A stretch of DNA of 64,000 nt from Isoperla grammatica (taxonomy: Eukaryota; Arthropoda; Insecta; Plecoptera; Perlodidae). The stretch lies in the NCBI GenBank assembly GCA_945910005.1, contig OX246748.1:9856863-9920862 (forward strand). The letters run 5' to 3'. This document shows positions 14,701-27,656 of the stretch, piece by piece. Made by a program: the position numbers and the translations under genes. Numbering within the stretch: position 1 is the stretch's first letter; each line of letters begins with the position of its first letter. The notes below the pieces were generated by a model. The model made no database searches. It saw only the letters and a program-made list of their open reading frames with translations, and had not been told where the DNA came from.

Positions 14701-17700
14701 ACATAGGGAACGATCACCTTACACCAGTTGGTTAAGAGTTTTGTTTTGTTCAGTATTAAATGGTGTGCACGGGAGTACGGGACTACTCAACCTCACACCT
14801 GTTGGTTTATACTTGGCAAGTTTCTTATGTCATTTTTTAAATGGTGCACATAGGGAACGATCCCCTTACACCAGTTGGCTTAGATTGTTGTTTTGTTCAG
14901 TATTAAATGGTGAGCACGGGACTACTCAACCTCACACCTGTTGGTTTATACTTGGTAAGTTTCTTATGTCATTTTTTAAATGGTGTGCACGGGGATACGC
15001 ACCTCACACCTGTTGGTTTAGATTTTTGTTTTGTTCAGTATTAAATGGTGTGCACGGGACTACTCAACCTCACACCTGTTGGTTTATACTTGGCAAGTTT
15101 CTTATGTCATTTTTTAAATGGTGCACATAGGGAACGATCACCTTACACCAGTTGGTTTAGATTTTTGTTTTGTTCAGTATTAAATGGTGTGCACGGGACT
15201 ACTCAACCTCACACCTGTTGGTTTATACTTGGCAAGTTTCTTATGTCATTTTTTAAATGGTGCACATAGGGAACGAATCCCTTACACCAGTTGGTTTAGA
15301 TTTTTGTTTTGTTCAGTATTAAATGGTGTGCACGGGACTACTCAACCTCACACCTGTTGGTTTATACTTGGCAAGTTTCTTATGTCATTTTTTAAAAGGT
15401 GTGCACGGGGATACGCACTTCACACCTGTTGGTTTAGATTTTTGTTTTGTTCAGTATTTAATGGTGTGCACGGGACTACTCAACCTCACACCTGTTGGTT
15501 TATACTTGGCAAGTTTCTTATGTCATTTTTTAAATGGTGCACATAGGGAACGATCACCTTACACCAGTTGGTTTAGAGTTTTGTTTTGTTCAGTATTAAA
15601 TGGTGTGCACGGGACTACTCAACCTCACACCTGTTGGTTTATACTTGGCAAGTTTCTTATGTCATTTTTTAAATGGTGCACATAGGGAACGAATCCCTTA
15701 CACCAGTTGGTTTAGATTTTTGTTTTGTTCAGTATTAAATGGTGTGCACGGGACTACTCAACCTCACACCTGTTGGTTTATACTTGGCAAGTTTCTTATG
15801 TCATTTTTTAATGGTGCACATAGGGAACGATCACCTTACACCTGTTGGTTTAGATTTTTGTTTTGTTCAGTATTAAATGGTGTGCACGGGACTACTGAAC
15901 CTCACACATGTTGGTTTATACTTGGCAAGTTTCTTATGTCATTTTTTAAATGGTGCACATAGGGAACGAATCCCTTACTCCAGTTGGTTTAGATTTTTGT
16001 TTTGTTCAGTATTAAATGGTGTGCACGGGACTACTCAACCTCACACCTGTTGGTTTATACTTGGCAAGTTTCTTATGTCATTTTTTAATGGTGCACATAG
16101 GTGACGATCACCTTACACCTGTTGGTTTAGATTTTTGTTTTGTTCAGTATTAAATGGTGTGCACGGGACTACTCAACCTCACACCTGTTGGTTTATACTT
16201 GGCAAGTTTCTTATGTCATTTTTTAAAAGGTGTGCACGGGGATACGCACCTCACACCTGTTGGTTTAGATTTTTGTTTTGTTCAGTATTAAATGGTGTGC
16301 ACGGGACTACTCAACCTCACACCTGTTGGTTTATACTTGGCAAGTTTCTTATGTCATTTTTTAATGGTGCACATAGGGAACGATCACCTTACACCTGTTG
16401 GTTTAGATTTTTGATTTATTCAGTATTAAATGGTGTGCACGGGACTACTCAACCTCACACCTGTTTGTTTATACTTGGCAAGTTTCTTATGTCATTTTTT
16501 AAAAGGTGTGCACGGGGATACGCACCTCACACCTGTTGGTTTAGATTTTTGTTTTGTTCAGTATTTAATGGTGTGCACGGGACTACTCAACCTCACACCT
16601 GTTGGTTTATACTTGGCAAGTTTCTTATGTCATTTTTTAAAAGGTGTGCACGGGGATACGCACCTCACACCTGTTGGTTTAGATTTTTGTTTTGTTCAGT
16701 ATTAAATGGTGTGCACGGGACTACTCAACCTCACACCTGTTGGTTTATACTTGGCAAGTTTCTTATGTCATTTTTTAAATGGTGCACATAGGGAACGAAT
16801 CCCTTACACCAGTTGGTTTAGATTTTTGTTTTGTTCAGTATTAAATGGTGTGCACGGGACTACTCAACCTCACACCTGTTGGTTTATACTTGGCAAGTTC
16901 CTTATGTCATTTTTTAATGGTGCACATAGGGAACGATCACCTTACACCTGTTGGTTTAGATTTTTGTTTTGTTCAGTATTAAATGGTGTGCACGGGACTA
17001 CTCAACCTCACACCTGTTGGTTTATACTTGGCAAGTTTCTTATGTCATTTTTTAAAAGGTGTGCACGGGGATACGCACCTCACACCTGTTGGTTTAGATT
17101 TTTGTTTTGTTCAGTATTAAATGGTGTGCACGGGACTACTCAACCTCACACCTGTTGGTTTATACTTAACAAGTTTCTTATGTCATTTTTTAAATGGTGC
17201 ACATAGGGAACGATCATCTTACACCAGTTGGTTTAGAGTTTTGTTTTGTTCAGTATTAAATGGTGTGCACGGGACTACTCAACCTCACACCTGTTGGTTT
17301 ATACTTGGCAAGTTTCTTATGTCATTTTTTAAATGGTGCACATAGGGAACGAATCCCTTACACCAGTTGGTTTAGATTTTTGTTTTGTTCAGTATTAAAT
17401 GGTGTGCACGGGACTACTCAACCTCACACCTGTTGGTTTATACTTGGCAAGTTTCTTATGTCATTTTTTAATGGTGCACATAGGGAACGATCACCTTACA
17501 CCTGTTGGTTTAGATTTTTGTTTTGTTCAGTATTAAATGGTGTGCACGGGACTACTCAACCTCACACCTGTTGGTTTATACTTGGCAAGTTTCTTATGTC
17601 ATTTTTTAAATGGTGCACATAGGGAACGAATCCCTTACACCAGTTGGTTTAGATTTTTGTTTTGTTCAGTATTAAATGGTGTGCACGGGACTACTCAACC

Positions 17701-20000
17701 TCACACCTGTTGGTTTATACTTGGCAAGTTTCTTATGTCATTTTTTAAATGGTGCACATAGGGAACGATCACCTTACACCTGTTGGTTTAGATTTTTGTT
17801 TTGTTCAGTATTAAATGGTGTGCACGGGACTACTCAACCTCACACCTGTTGGTTTATACTTGGCAAGTTTCTTATGTCATTTTTTAAAAGGTGTGCACGG
17901 GGATACGCACCTCACACCTGTTGGTTTAGATTTTTGTTTTGTTCAGTATTAAATGGTGTGCACGGGACTACTCAACCTCACACCTGTTGGTTTATACTTG
18001 GCAAGTTTCTTATGTCATTTTTTAAATGGTGCACATAGGGAACGATCACCTTACACCAGTTGGTTTAGAGTTTTGTTTTGTTCAGTATTAAATGGTGTGC
18101 ACGGGAGTACGGGACTACTCAACCTCACACCTGTTGGTTTATACTTGGCAAGTTTCTTATGTCATTTTTTAAATGGTGCACATAGGGAACGATCCCCTTA
18201 CACCAGTTGGTTTAGATTGTTGTTTTGTTCAGTATTAAATGGTGAGCACGGGACTACTCAACCTCACACCTGTTGGTTTATACTTGGTAAGTTTCTTATG
18301 TCATTTTTTAAATGGTGTGCACGGGGATACGCACCTCACACCTGTTGGTTTAGATTTTTGTTTTTTTCAGTATTAAATGGTGTGCACGGGACTACTCAAC
18401 CTCACACCTGTTGGTTTATACTTGGCAAGTTTCTTATGTCATTTTTTAAATGGTGCACATAGGGAACGAATCCCTTACACCAGTTGGTTTAGATTTTTGT
18501 TTTGTTCAGTATTAAATGGTGTGCACGGGACTACTCAACCTCACACCTGTTGGTTTATACTTGGCAAGTTTCTTATGTCATTTTTTAATGGTGCACACAG
18601 GTGACGATCACCTTACACCTGTTGGTTTAGATTTTTGTTTTGTTCAGTATTAAATGGTGTGCACGGGACTACTCAACCTCACACCTGTTGGTTTATACTT
18701 GGCAAGTTTCTTATGTCATTTTTTAAATGGTGCACATAGGGAACGAATCCCTTACACCAGTTGGTTTAGATTTTTGTTTTTTTCAGTATTAAATGGTGTG
18801 CACGGGACTACTCAACCTCACACCTGTTGGTTTATACTTGGCAAGTTTCTTATGTCATTTTTTAATGGTGCACATAGGTGACGATCACCTTACACCTGTT
18901 GGTTTAGATTTTTGTTTTGTTCAGTATTAAATGGTGTGCACGGGACTACTCAACCTCACACCTGTTGGTTTATACTTGGCAAGTTTCTTATGTCATTTTT
19001 TAAAAGGTGTGCACGGGGATACGCACCTCACACCTGTTGGTTTAGATTTTTGTTTTGTTCAGTATTAAATGGTGTGCACGGGACTACTCAACCTCACACC
19101 TGTTGGTTTATACTTGGCAAGTTTCTTATGTCATTTTTTAAATGGTGCACATAGGGAACGATCACCTTACACCAGTTGGTTTAGAGTTTTGTTTTGTTCA
19201 GTATTAAATGGTGTGCACGGGAGTACGGGACTACTCAACCTCACACCTGTTGGTTTATACTTGGCAAGTTTCTTATGTCATTTTTTAAATGGTGCACATA
19301 GGGAACGATCCCCTTACACCAGTTGGTTTAGATTGTTGTTTTGTTCAGTATTAAATGGTGAGCACGGGACTACTCAACCTCACACCTGTTGGTTTATACT
19401 TGGTAAGTTTCTTATGTCATTTTTTAAATGGTGTGCACGGGGATACGCACCTCACACCTGTTGGTTTAGATTTTTGTTTTGTTCAGTATTAAATGGTGTG
19501 CACGGGACTACTCAACCTCACACCTGTTGGTTTATACTTGGCAAGTTTCTTATGTCATTTTTGAAATGGTGCACATAGGGAACGATCACCTTACACCAGT
19601 TGGTTTAGATTTTTGTTTTGTTCAGTATTAAATGGTGTGCACGGGACTACTTAACCTCACACCTGTTGGTTTATACTTGGCAAGTTTCTTATGTAATTTT
19701 TTAAATGGTGCACATAGGGAACGAATCCCTTACACCAGTTGGTTTAGATTTTTGTTTTGTTCAGTATTAAATGGTGTGCACGGGACTACTCAACCTCACA
19801 CCTGTTGGTTTATACTTGGCAAGTTTCTTATGTCATTTTTTAAAAGGTGTGCACGGGGATACGCACCTCACACCTGTTGGTTTAGATTTTTGTTTTGTTC
19901 AGTATTAAATGGTGTGCACGGGACTACTCAACCTCACACCTGTTGGTTTATACTTGGCAAGTTTCTTATGTCATTTTTTAAAAGGTGTGCACGGGGATAC
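11705..20000. repeat. Long-range duplicated blocks inside the satellite
   Basis: Variant patterns show copied blocks at constant offsets: about 3640-4850 matches 12395-13600 (offset 8,755); 4900-5700 matches 13930-14730 (offset 9,031); 13650-14700 matches 15320-16370 (offset 1,671, a 12-unit repeat); 8460-10180 matches 16380-18100 (offset 7,917); 11705-12560 matches 18377-19230 (offset 6,672). All offsets are near multiples of 139. Block boundaries were judged by eye from shared variants. Confidence 0.75.
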
Positions 20001-21779
20001 GCACCTCACACCTGTTGGTTTAGATTTTTGTTTTGTTCAGTATTAAATGGTGTGCACGGGACTTCTCAACCTCACACCTGTTGGTTTATACTTGGCAAGT
20101 TTCTTATGTCATTTTTTAAATGGTGCACATAGGGAACGAATCCCTTACACCAGTTGGTTTAGATTTTTGTTTTGTTCAGTATTAAATGGTGTGCACGGGA
20201 CTACTCAACCTCACACCTGTTGGTTTATACTTGGCAAGTTTCTTATGTCATTTTTTAATGGTGCACATAGGAAACGATCACCTTACACCTGTTGGTTTAG
20301 ATTTTTGTTTTGTTCAGTATTAAACGGTGTGCACGGGACTACTCAACCTCACACCTGTTGGTTTATACTTGGCAAGTTTCTTATGTCATTTTTTAAATGG
20401 TGCACATAGGGAACGATCACCTTACACCAGTTGGTTTAGAGTTTTGTTTTGTTCAGTATTAAATGGTGTGCACGGGACTACTCAACCTCACACCTGTTGG
20501 TTTATACTTGGCAAGTTTCTTATGTCATTTTTTAAATGGTGCACATAGGGAACGAATCCCTTACACCAGTTGGTTTAGATTTTTGTTTTGTTCAGTATTA
20601 AATGGTGTGCACGGGACTACTCAACCTCACACCTGTTGGTTTATACTTGGCAAGTTTCTTATGTCATTTTTTAATGGTGCACATAGGGAACGATCACCTT
20701 ACACCTGTTGGTTTAGATTTTTGTTTTGTTCAGTATTAAATGGTGTGCACGGGACTACTCAACCTCACACCTGTTGGTTTATACTTGGCAAGTTTATTAT
20801 GTCATTTTTTAAATGGTGCACATAGGGAACGAATCCCTTACACCAGTTGGTTTAGATTTTTGTTTTGTTCAGTATTAAATGGTGTGCACGGGACTACTCA
20901 ACCTCACACCTGTTGGTTTATACTTGGCAAGTTTCTTATGTCATTTTTTAATGGTGCACATAGGGAACGATCACCTTACACCTGTTGGTTTAGATTTTTG
21001 TTTTGTTCAGTATTAAATGGTGTGCACGGGACTACTCAACCTCACACCTGTTGGTTTATACTTGGCAAGTTTCTTATGTCATTTTTTAAAAGGTGTGCAC
21101 GGGGATACGCACCTCACACCTGTTGGTTTAGATTTTTGTTTTGTTCAGTATTAAATGGTGTGCACGGGACTACTCAACCTCACACCTGTTGGTTTATACT
21201 TGGCAAGTTTCTTAAGTCATTTTTTAAATGGTGCACATAGGGAACGATCACCTTACACCAGTTGGTTTAGAGTTTTGTTTTGTTCAGTATTAAATGGTGT
21301 GCACGGGACTACTCAACCTCACACCTTTTGGTTTATACTTGGCAAGTTTCTTATGTCATTTTTTAAATGGTGCACATAGGGAACGATCCCCTTACACCAG
21401 TTGGTTTAGATTGTTGTTTTGTTCAGTATTAAATGGTGAGCACGGGACTACTCAACCTCACACCTGTTGGTTTATACTTGGTAAGTTTCTTATGTCATTT
21501 TTTAAATGGTGTGCACGGGGATACGCACCTCACACCTGTTGGTTTAGATTTTTGTTTTGTTCAGTATTAAATGGTTTGCACGGGACTACTCAACCTCACA
21601 CCTGTTGGTTTATACTTGGCAAGTTTCTTATGTCATTTTTTAAATGGTGCACATAGGGAACGATCCCCTTACACCAGTTGGTTTAGATTGTTGTTTTGTT
21701 CTGTATTAATTGGTGAGCACGGGACTGCTCAACCTCACACCTGTTGGTTTATACTTGGTAAGTTTCTTATGTCATTTTT

Positions 21780-22527
21780 TAAATGGTGCGCACGGGACTA
21801 CTCAACCTCACACCTGTTGGTTTATAGTTTTGTTTTGTTCAGTATTAAATGGTGTGCACGGGACTACTCAACTTCACACCTGTTGGTTTATAGTTTTTTT
21901 TTGTGCAGTATTAAATGGTGTGCACGGGACTACTCAACCTCTCACCTGTTGGTTTATACTTTTAAAGTTTCTTATGTCATGTTTTAAATGGTGCACATAG
22001 GGAACGATCACCTTACACCTGTTGGTTTAGATTTTTGTTTTGTTCAGTATTAAATGGTGTGCACGGGACTACTCAACCTCGCACCTGTTGGTTTATACTT
22101 TAAAAGTTTCTTATGTCATGTTTTAATTGGTGCACACGGGAAAAAATAATCACGTTGCACCTGTTGGTTTATAGTTTGGTTTTGTTCAGTATTAAATGGT
22201 GTGCACGGGACCCCTCAACCTCACACCGGTTGATTTATACTTTTAAAGTTTCTTATGTCATGTTTTAATTGGTGCACACGGGAAAAAATAATCACCTTGC
22301 ACCTGTTGGTTTATAGTTCTGTTTTGTTCAGTATTTAATGGTGTGCACGGGACTACTCAACCTCACACCTGTTGGTTTATACATTAAAAGTTTCCTTTGT
22401 CATGTTTTAATTGGTGCACATAGGGGACGATCACCTTACACCTGTTGGTTTAGGTTTTTGTTTTGTTTTGTATTAAATGGTGTGCACGGGACTAATCAAC
22501 CCCACAAATGCTGGATTATAGTTGTAA
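21780..22527. repeat. Diverged right edge of the satellite
   Basis: Units degrade towards the right boundary: half B becomes TTTAAAGTTTCTTATGTCATG, and the GGGAAAAAATAATCAC variant appears at about 22140 and 22280. That variant is otherwise found only at the left edge. The last recognisable half unit ends near 22527, followed by unique sequence. Confidence 0.75.
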
Positions 22528-25200
22528 TTGTCATGTGCACCCCACATCTCGCCTAAGTAGCGTATTGTGGGCTACTGACGACTGAGTCACCTCTGTTACT
22601 CTTCATATACCGTACACATCACAAGGTGCAAACTGTTTGTACACAAAAAGGTTTGAATTATATGTTTGTTTACATACTTCAAAACATTTAAAGGCAGAAT
22701 TTGGGTACCTATATAGAATAAAAAATAATCCAAAAGTTCAAAATTCTGTATCGTTTTACATTTTTCTTAATTACGGATTGATAGGCCTACCAATCTTTTC
22801 TCAAAGTTAATTACCTATATTTGTGCGAATGAAGCGCATGTACCTATATCATACACGCCTTATAGTCATTTAGTTGAAGGTTTTTTCCGAGGTTTTCCTC
22901 AGTCGTAAAGGCGAATGCTGGGATTGAGTCCTACTAACAGCCCTCGGACATTCCTTCCCAGCTATCCAAACACCCTGATAACCTAATTAGTCACCTGAAG
23001 AGGGGCACATCAGGTAAAGCTTGTGTGCACCCTATAACGAGTATTCCTACGTTAAATTATAAATTATAATTATTCAATCAGTTAGTCAAGCCACGTGGCA
23101 ATTTACACCCTTCTACTCAAGCATATCGGGTTCCAAATGCGCCCGTATTACTAGAGTTTATTTGCACACTCCACTCGAAGTGAGTATTAATCTTGATCCA
23201 TCCCTATTTACACCGATGCGGGTAGAGGGGTAGGGGGTTGCGGTACGCCCCTCTTTACAGTAGTCGCGTGCCAATCACAATAATGTAGGCTACAGTGTGC
23301 ATGTTATCAATTGAACGCCCGCATCTGTTTTCATGATTCATTCATTCATTTGAGTGGTTGCAATTATTGCGGGTTGAGTCAGTCAGTCTGTATTTGATTT
23401 CAATCAAGTCTCGTTAGGGCATGACTGTACGATTTTTTTTTTTTTTACTTGTGTAATTTATGAGTGGGGGTCGTTGGACATGGTTGCGGGGGGCTACATT
23501 CGGAGGCTACGCTACAGGAAATCGAAATACTTGTAAATATGTCGAAGTAAGTATTATAGTACGCGAAAACTAGTATTTAGTAATTATAATCGGGATTTTT
23601 ATAAGAAATTGTTGTATATATATATTTAATTTATCGAGACTCGAACACAGTACGTAAGAATAACATTTTTTGGAGTGACTGGTACAGTGGTACTATATTT
23701 ATTTATTTATTTATTTATTTAAATTTCTTTAGATTAGTAATGCACAGTTCACTCTTCAACCTGGCACCATGCACAGTGTTATTGTGCCAATGGGGGCCAT
23801 TTCGCGTGACCACCACACTAGATCGTCGTGTAGTTGTCTGAAGGCGCGCGTTTTTGTGCCGATTCGGTTTATGACATTCTTCCCCCTCGATTCTTGTTGT
23901 GAGGCTCCAAGACAACTTCTACTCGCATGTATGTATGTATGTATGTACGCGAGTATGTGCGTACTTACTTTGTATCGAGTAGGTATGCTTTTATAAGCGT
24001 GCAGGCAACGCGGCCAGATGCCGCCACTGGCGAGTAGACATGGGAATGGGATACGACGCTTTGAAAGTAAGCTCTGGTCAGATAAAAATGGTTTAGATAA
24101 AATGAAATTAGACAATTTTAATAATATATTTCTTCTTCTTCTTCTTCTTCTTCTTCTCAAATGCCCGTAATACATTTGAAATCCTTTTTGAAACGAATAT
24201 CCATATATAATAATTAATAATGATGATAATATCTAGGCCCTAATCATTAAAAAATGTTGACCCTTGAATATCACTTAGGCCTAATTAAAGATTCAGACAC
24301 GAACAAAAATCCCGAGCAAGCAAACCACCCTTAATTCCCGGAACAACGCAACGACAACATATGCGCAAAAACTATGTTCAAAGATTAATTAGCCTAGTTC
24401 CAGTAAAGTCAATAGAGAATTTCTCCAGCAAATCTTCATCGACTCCTGGTTCCAGGCTGTGTTACCCCTGGAGAAACGTGTCATTTTCACGATAGTTGAT
24501 TTATTTATTTTAGAGATCGAATCTTATATTATCTAACATTTTCTTTCTCAAAGTAATTCAGAAAGAAAGAAAGACCGATAGATAGTGTGTGTGTGTGAGC
24601 CAGAGCTTGTTAGGAACGAGTGTAAACTTTTTCCATGGGGGGGAGAACTTGGCCACAATTTGTATCCGCCACTGTAATTGCCGCGTGTGTAATTAGATCT
24701 TCGGCGTCTCATTCTGACAGACATACATCTAAATACTTCGCAATAACGTGTCGTACACTAAGTACCCACTTATCGTTTTGTGTTTTAGGAAATAAATAGC
24801 ATGTTTGTTTGCACTACACTACTGCATTTATGTACAACAACGAGATATTTAGCAGAAGCATAATTTATCATTTGTCCCGTTTTATTTATTTATTTTAACG
24901 ACGTACGTTGTATAGCCTACTTGTAGTAGAAACATTATTGTTTTAAATCGTTGTGGCGACAACAACAACAAGAATACCTTCATTGCAAGACAGTGAGAAC
25001 GAATATTATTGCACATGGCCAGTCAACATAACCCCTAATATTAGGCCACCCACACAACCCTGGGCCTAGGACAGGTAACAGACTATAAACTTATAAAGTC
25101 AGTTTAGACCCAGCATTATCCTGGGTATTCTATTACACTCTGTTATTCTCTAGGCCCAGTCTTGTTATTCTAAAAACGAGACATTACTTGGAAAATGCAT
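22528..25200. other. Gene-free stretch with small repeats
   Basis: No open frame here looks like an exon. The stretch holds a SINE-like tail (22870-23045), a TTTA microsatellite near 23695-23720, a GTAT run near 23930, a CTT microsatellite (24127-24157) that leads into CTCAAATGCCCG (a similar junction recurs near 40860), and a GT run near 24588. Confidence 0.6.
22870..23045 (+). mobile_element. SINE-like 3' portion
   Basis: GGTTTTCCTCAGTCGTAAAGG, GGCTGGGATTGAG-type words and a CCCTCGGACATTCCTT block are shared in the same order with the unit at about 28306-28440. There is no clear promoter box at this copy, so it is probably a truncated SINE tail. Confidence 0.45.
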
Positions 25201-25207
25201 GCATACC

Positions 25208-26880
25208 TTTCTTGAGGACTGTTCTGTTGACCCTTGATTTGTGGCGTGGACACCTGAGAAGAGGGAGGGGTTGCGAGGAGAACACTTGGTCCATCCCCCT
25301 CAACCCACACACAAATACATTCCACAAACAAGATCACTTTTGAAACAAATCAAACATTAACCTCCCTTTTTAAACAATCTCTCAACATGTGTGTCGATTT
25401 CTGACGTCCAGCTGCTGTGCTCTGTCGATCCATCGATTAATGACATCAACGATCATTGTTTCGACTTTCGATTACTAGAAACCGGGAATCGTTCGAAACG
25501 CTTTTCGAACGTTTCTGCAAAAGATTCACGGCTAGATTTTTAGGGTAAAGAGCACACATCTGTGAGGTTATTAATTTTGTACCCATTGTATGTATAATTG
25601 ATCATGTCGGCAATTACCAATTAGTTGATGAGATGAGGACGTAATCTTTTCGCGTGAACTGTTTTACGGACAAAAGATTATGTTTCGCGTCTTTTTGGTC
25701 GGCCTGAGAGGGGGTACGACGAGAACACTTACATAGTCCATCCCCCTAAACCCATCCTATAAATATAAATACATTAGGTCACTTTTGAAACAAATCAAAC
25801 ATTTTACTCCTTTTTAAACGATCCCTCAACGTTTGATCATGAAACTCTGGCAACCGTTCTCTGTTGAAAGATTACGTAATGACATCAACGATCATTGTTT
25901 GTAATTGTATTGTATTGTATTGTTGTGTAATATATATATTATTATATTACACATAAAAGGTCACTATTGAAATAAATCAAACATATTACCCCTTTTCAAA
26001 CGATTCCTGGACGTTTGTGTTGATTTCTGTCGCGTCCAGGATGAAACTCTGGCAAATGTTCTATTAACGATATACCAACGAACGATCATTGTTTCGACTT
26101 TCGATTATGGGAAAAACGTTCGAAACGCGATTGGCTAGATTAGAGGGCACACAAACAGCTCTGTTATACGCCTTCTACACGCTAACGCTATACTTAAATA
26201 TATCTTTTAATTTAATATATTTAAATAAGTCACCCATTTAAAGTAGCCATTTAGTATAGCGTGTAGTAGGCGTATTAGTCACTCTACTTCTATCTAGTTG
26301 TAAGGAACTTTTTCTATTATATATTATATCAATTATGTAAACATTTACATTCATTCAATTAAAACCTACCTAGCATTTATGTTTCGAGAACTTGACGATG
26401 CCTAGGGCCCTAGGCCCTATCATGTAAGCCTAGGCCTATACTTATCTACATACGGATAAAACTTTACTTTACTTTTACAACTGTAGGGTTATTAACCATT
26501 GTATTTAATTGATTACACGACGACGAATACAAACCACTTTAGAAAGTAATATTTCCGTACGAACAGTTTAATTTCCATTCCATTGTAACTTTGTAAGAAA
26601 CGCGTCTTCCAACGGGAGATGTAAATTTCTGATTGAACTAGGATGATTGGATTGGAACGATTGGAACGTTTTGTAGTTTCGACTTTCGATTGGACTATGA
26701 TGGTTTTCGACTTTCGACTATCGATTATGAGTGACTACGAGGAACCGTAAATTTTCTTTAAAAACGTTCGAAACGTGACGGTTGTTATTTAATTGATAAT
26801 TAAATAATTAAATTAATTGATTATCTAACTATTATTGGCGTAATCTTTTCGCAGGCTAAATATACTCGTCTGTAATGTTA
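25208..26880. repeat. Highly diverged tandem repeat, about four partial copies
   Basis: Several word groups recur in the same order: GAACACTT with CCATCCCCCT, then TGAAACAAATCAAACATT, then GACATCAACGATCATTGTTT, then TTTCGACTTTCGATTA and CGTTCGAAACG. Copies are visible near 25250-25520, 25710-25900, 25960-26140 and, most degraded, 26620-26800. GTAATCTTTTCGC also recurs near 25640 and 26838. No coding potential is apparent. Confidence 0.7.
26164..26277. mobile_element. Small inverted-repeat element (MITE-like)
   Basis: TTATACGCCTTCTACACGCT on the left is matched by the reverse complement of AGCGTGTAGTAGGCGTATTA on the right, and pairing continues inward through GCTATACTTAAATA / TATTTAGTATAGC. 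The element is about 113 bp and sits inside the diverged tandem repeat. Transposon superfamily is unknown. Confidence 0.6.
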
Positions 26881-27224
26881 AAAAAATACGAACAAGTGAT
26901 AATATTTCGAATCTTTTGCTAGTGTCTATCATGGAACACGTAATAAACCGAATTACAATTGCACCTCAAAACGTAAATTAACCTTATAAAGTTACATTTT
27001 ACCTGGCATAACGTGGTAAATCATTACTGTCGAGGTGAACTAAGCTCTATCCACGGTAGTCACTCATTAATGGTCGATCGTTGCATTGCATGAAAATGAG
27101 CTTGCACATTACAGCCCAAACTTACCATAACAGAGCAGAGTAAAACAACATGTAGATTGTAGAGCGACTTTGTCACAATATACTTATCAAAAAACTTGTA
27201 GGATTTCGCGGCCCGAGTCACTTT

Positions 27225-27402
27225 TATTAATTCTTGGCTGTCGGGTGTCTCCGCGTCCATTGTTTATTAAAACCTGACGTTTCGGCCAAGTTGCATAGTC
27301 TATTTTCAGAGCACTTGAAGACACAGTTACTGGAGAACCTACTTGACTCAGCTCTACCCAGTGACTGATCAACAATGGACGCCGACAGCCAAGAATTAAT
27401 AA
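27225..27402. mobile_element. Inverted-repeat element with ACGTTTCGG core
   Basis: The ends TATTAATTCTTGGCTGTCGG and CCGACAGCCAAGAATTAATA are inverted copies, with further pairing across GCGTCCATTGTT. The interior holds CCTGACGTTTCGGCCAAGTTG followed by a TTCAGAGC word, a layout shared with the palindrome at 39091-39295 and the repeat near 55700. It is probably a short non-autonomous element. Confidence 0.55.
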
Positions 27403-27457
27403 TATCCGCAGATTCGCCGAGCTACTTTTCAGGTAAAAGAAAAGCTCGAATCAATTA

Positions 27458-27656
27458 TTTCAAACTAATTTTCCATGAACATTGATAAAGAAGAAAGGGA
27501 AATAATTTTAATAAGTAGCTAGCATCATTATTCTTTCTATTTTCTAACTAATATTTTACACGAGCATTGAAAAGAAGAAAGGAAAATAATTTTAGTAAGT
27601 ATTTAGCATAATTGTTGTTTCAAACTAGTATTTTACACGAGCATTGAAAAGAAGAA
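27458..27656. repeat. Three-copy tandem repeat, ~85 bp period
   Basis: CTAATATTTTACACGAGCATT followed by GAAAAGAAGAAAGGAAAATA and ATTTTAGTAAGTA recurs with changes at about 27466, 27548 and 27624. The third copy is truncated. Confidence 0.7.

Larger units (their letters stand above)
1345..22527. repeat. Satellite array, ~139-bp dimeric unit, ~21 kb
   Basis: Roughly 150 copies of a unit of about 139 bp stand head to tail without interruption. Each unit has two related halves of about 70 bp. Half A carries TATTAAATGGTGTGCACGGG followed by ACTACTCAACCTCACACC; half B carries TTATGTCATTTTTTAAATGG, then either GTGCACATAGGGAACGATC or a GTGTGCACGGGGATACGCAC variant. Both halves end in CACC(T/A)GTTGGTTTA, so the unit is an old dimer of one monomer. 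Diagnostic variants recur at spacings that are multiples of about 139 bp, for example a 9-bp insertion (GGGAGTACGGGACTAC) near 3794, 5742, 7826, 10187, 12548, 14772, 18104 and 19220. Because 139 is not a multiple of three, every frame is open in some units, which creates many false open frames of 70-258 codons. Location (pericentromeric, subtelomeric or interstitial) cannot be told from here. I do not recognise the family. Confidence 0.97.

Noticed and set aside
1345..22527. CRISPR-like array
   Set aside because: The repeats are contiguous dimers with no unique spacers, and the window is animal nuclear DNA.
1561..22556. Dozens of open frames of 66-258 codons with repeated words such as TTQPHTCWFILGKFL
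   Set aside because: They follow the 139-bp satellite unit through all three frames, overlap one another and change frame with single-base indels. No start, splice or domain evidence supports a protein.
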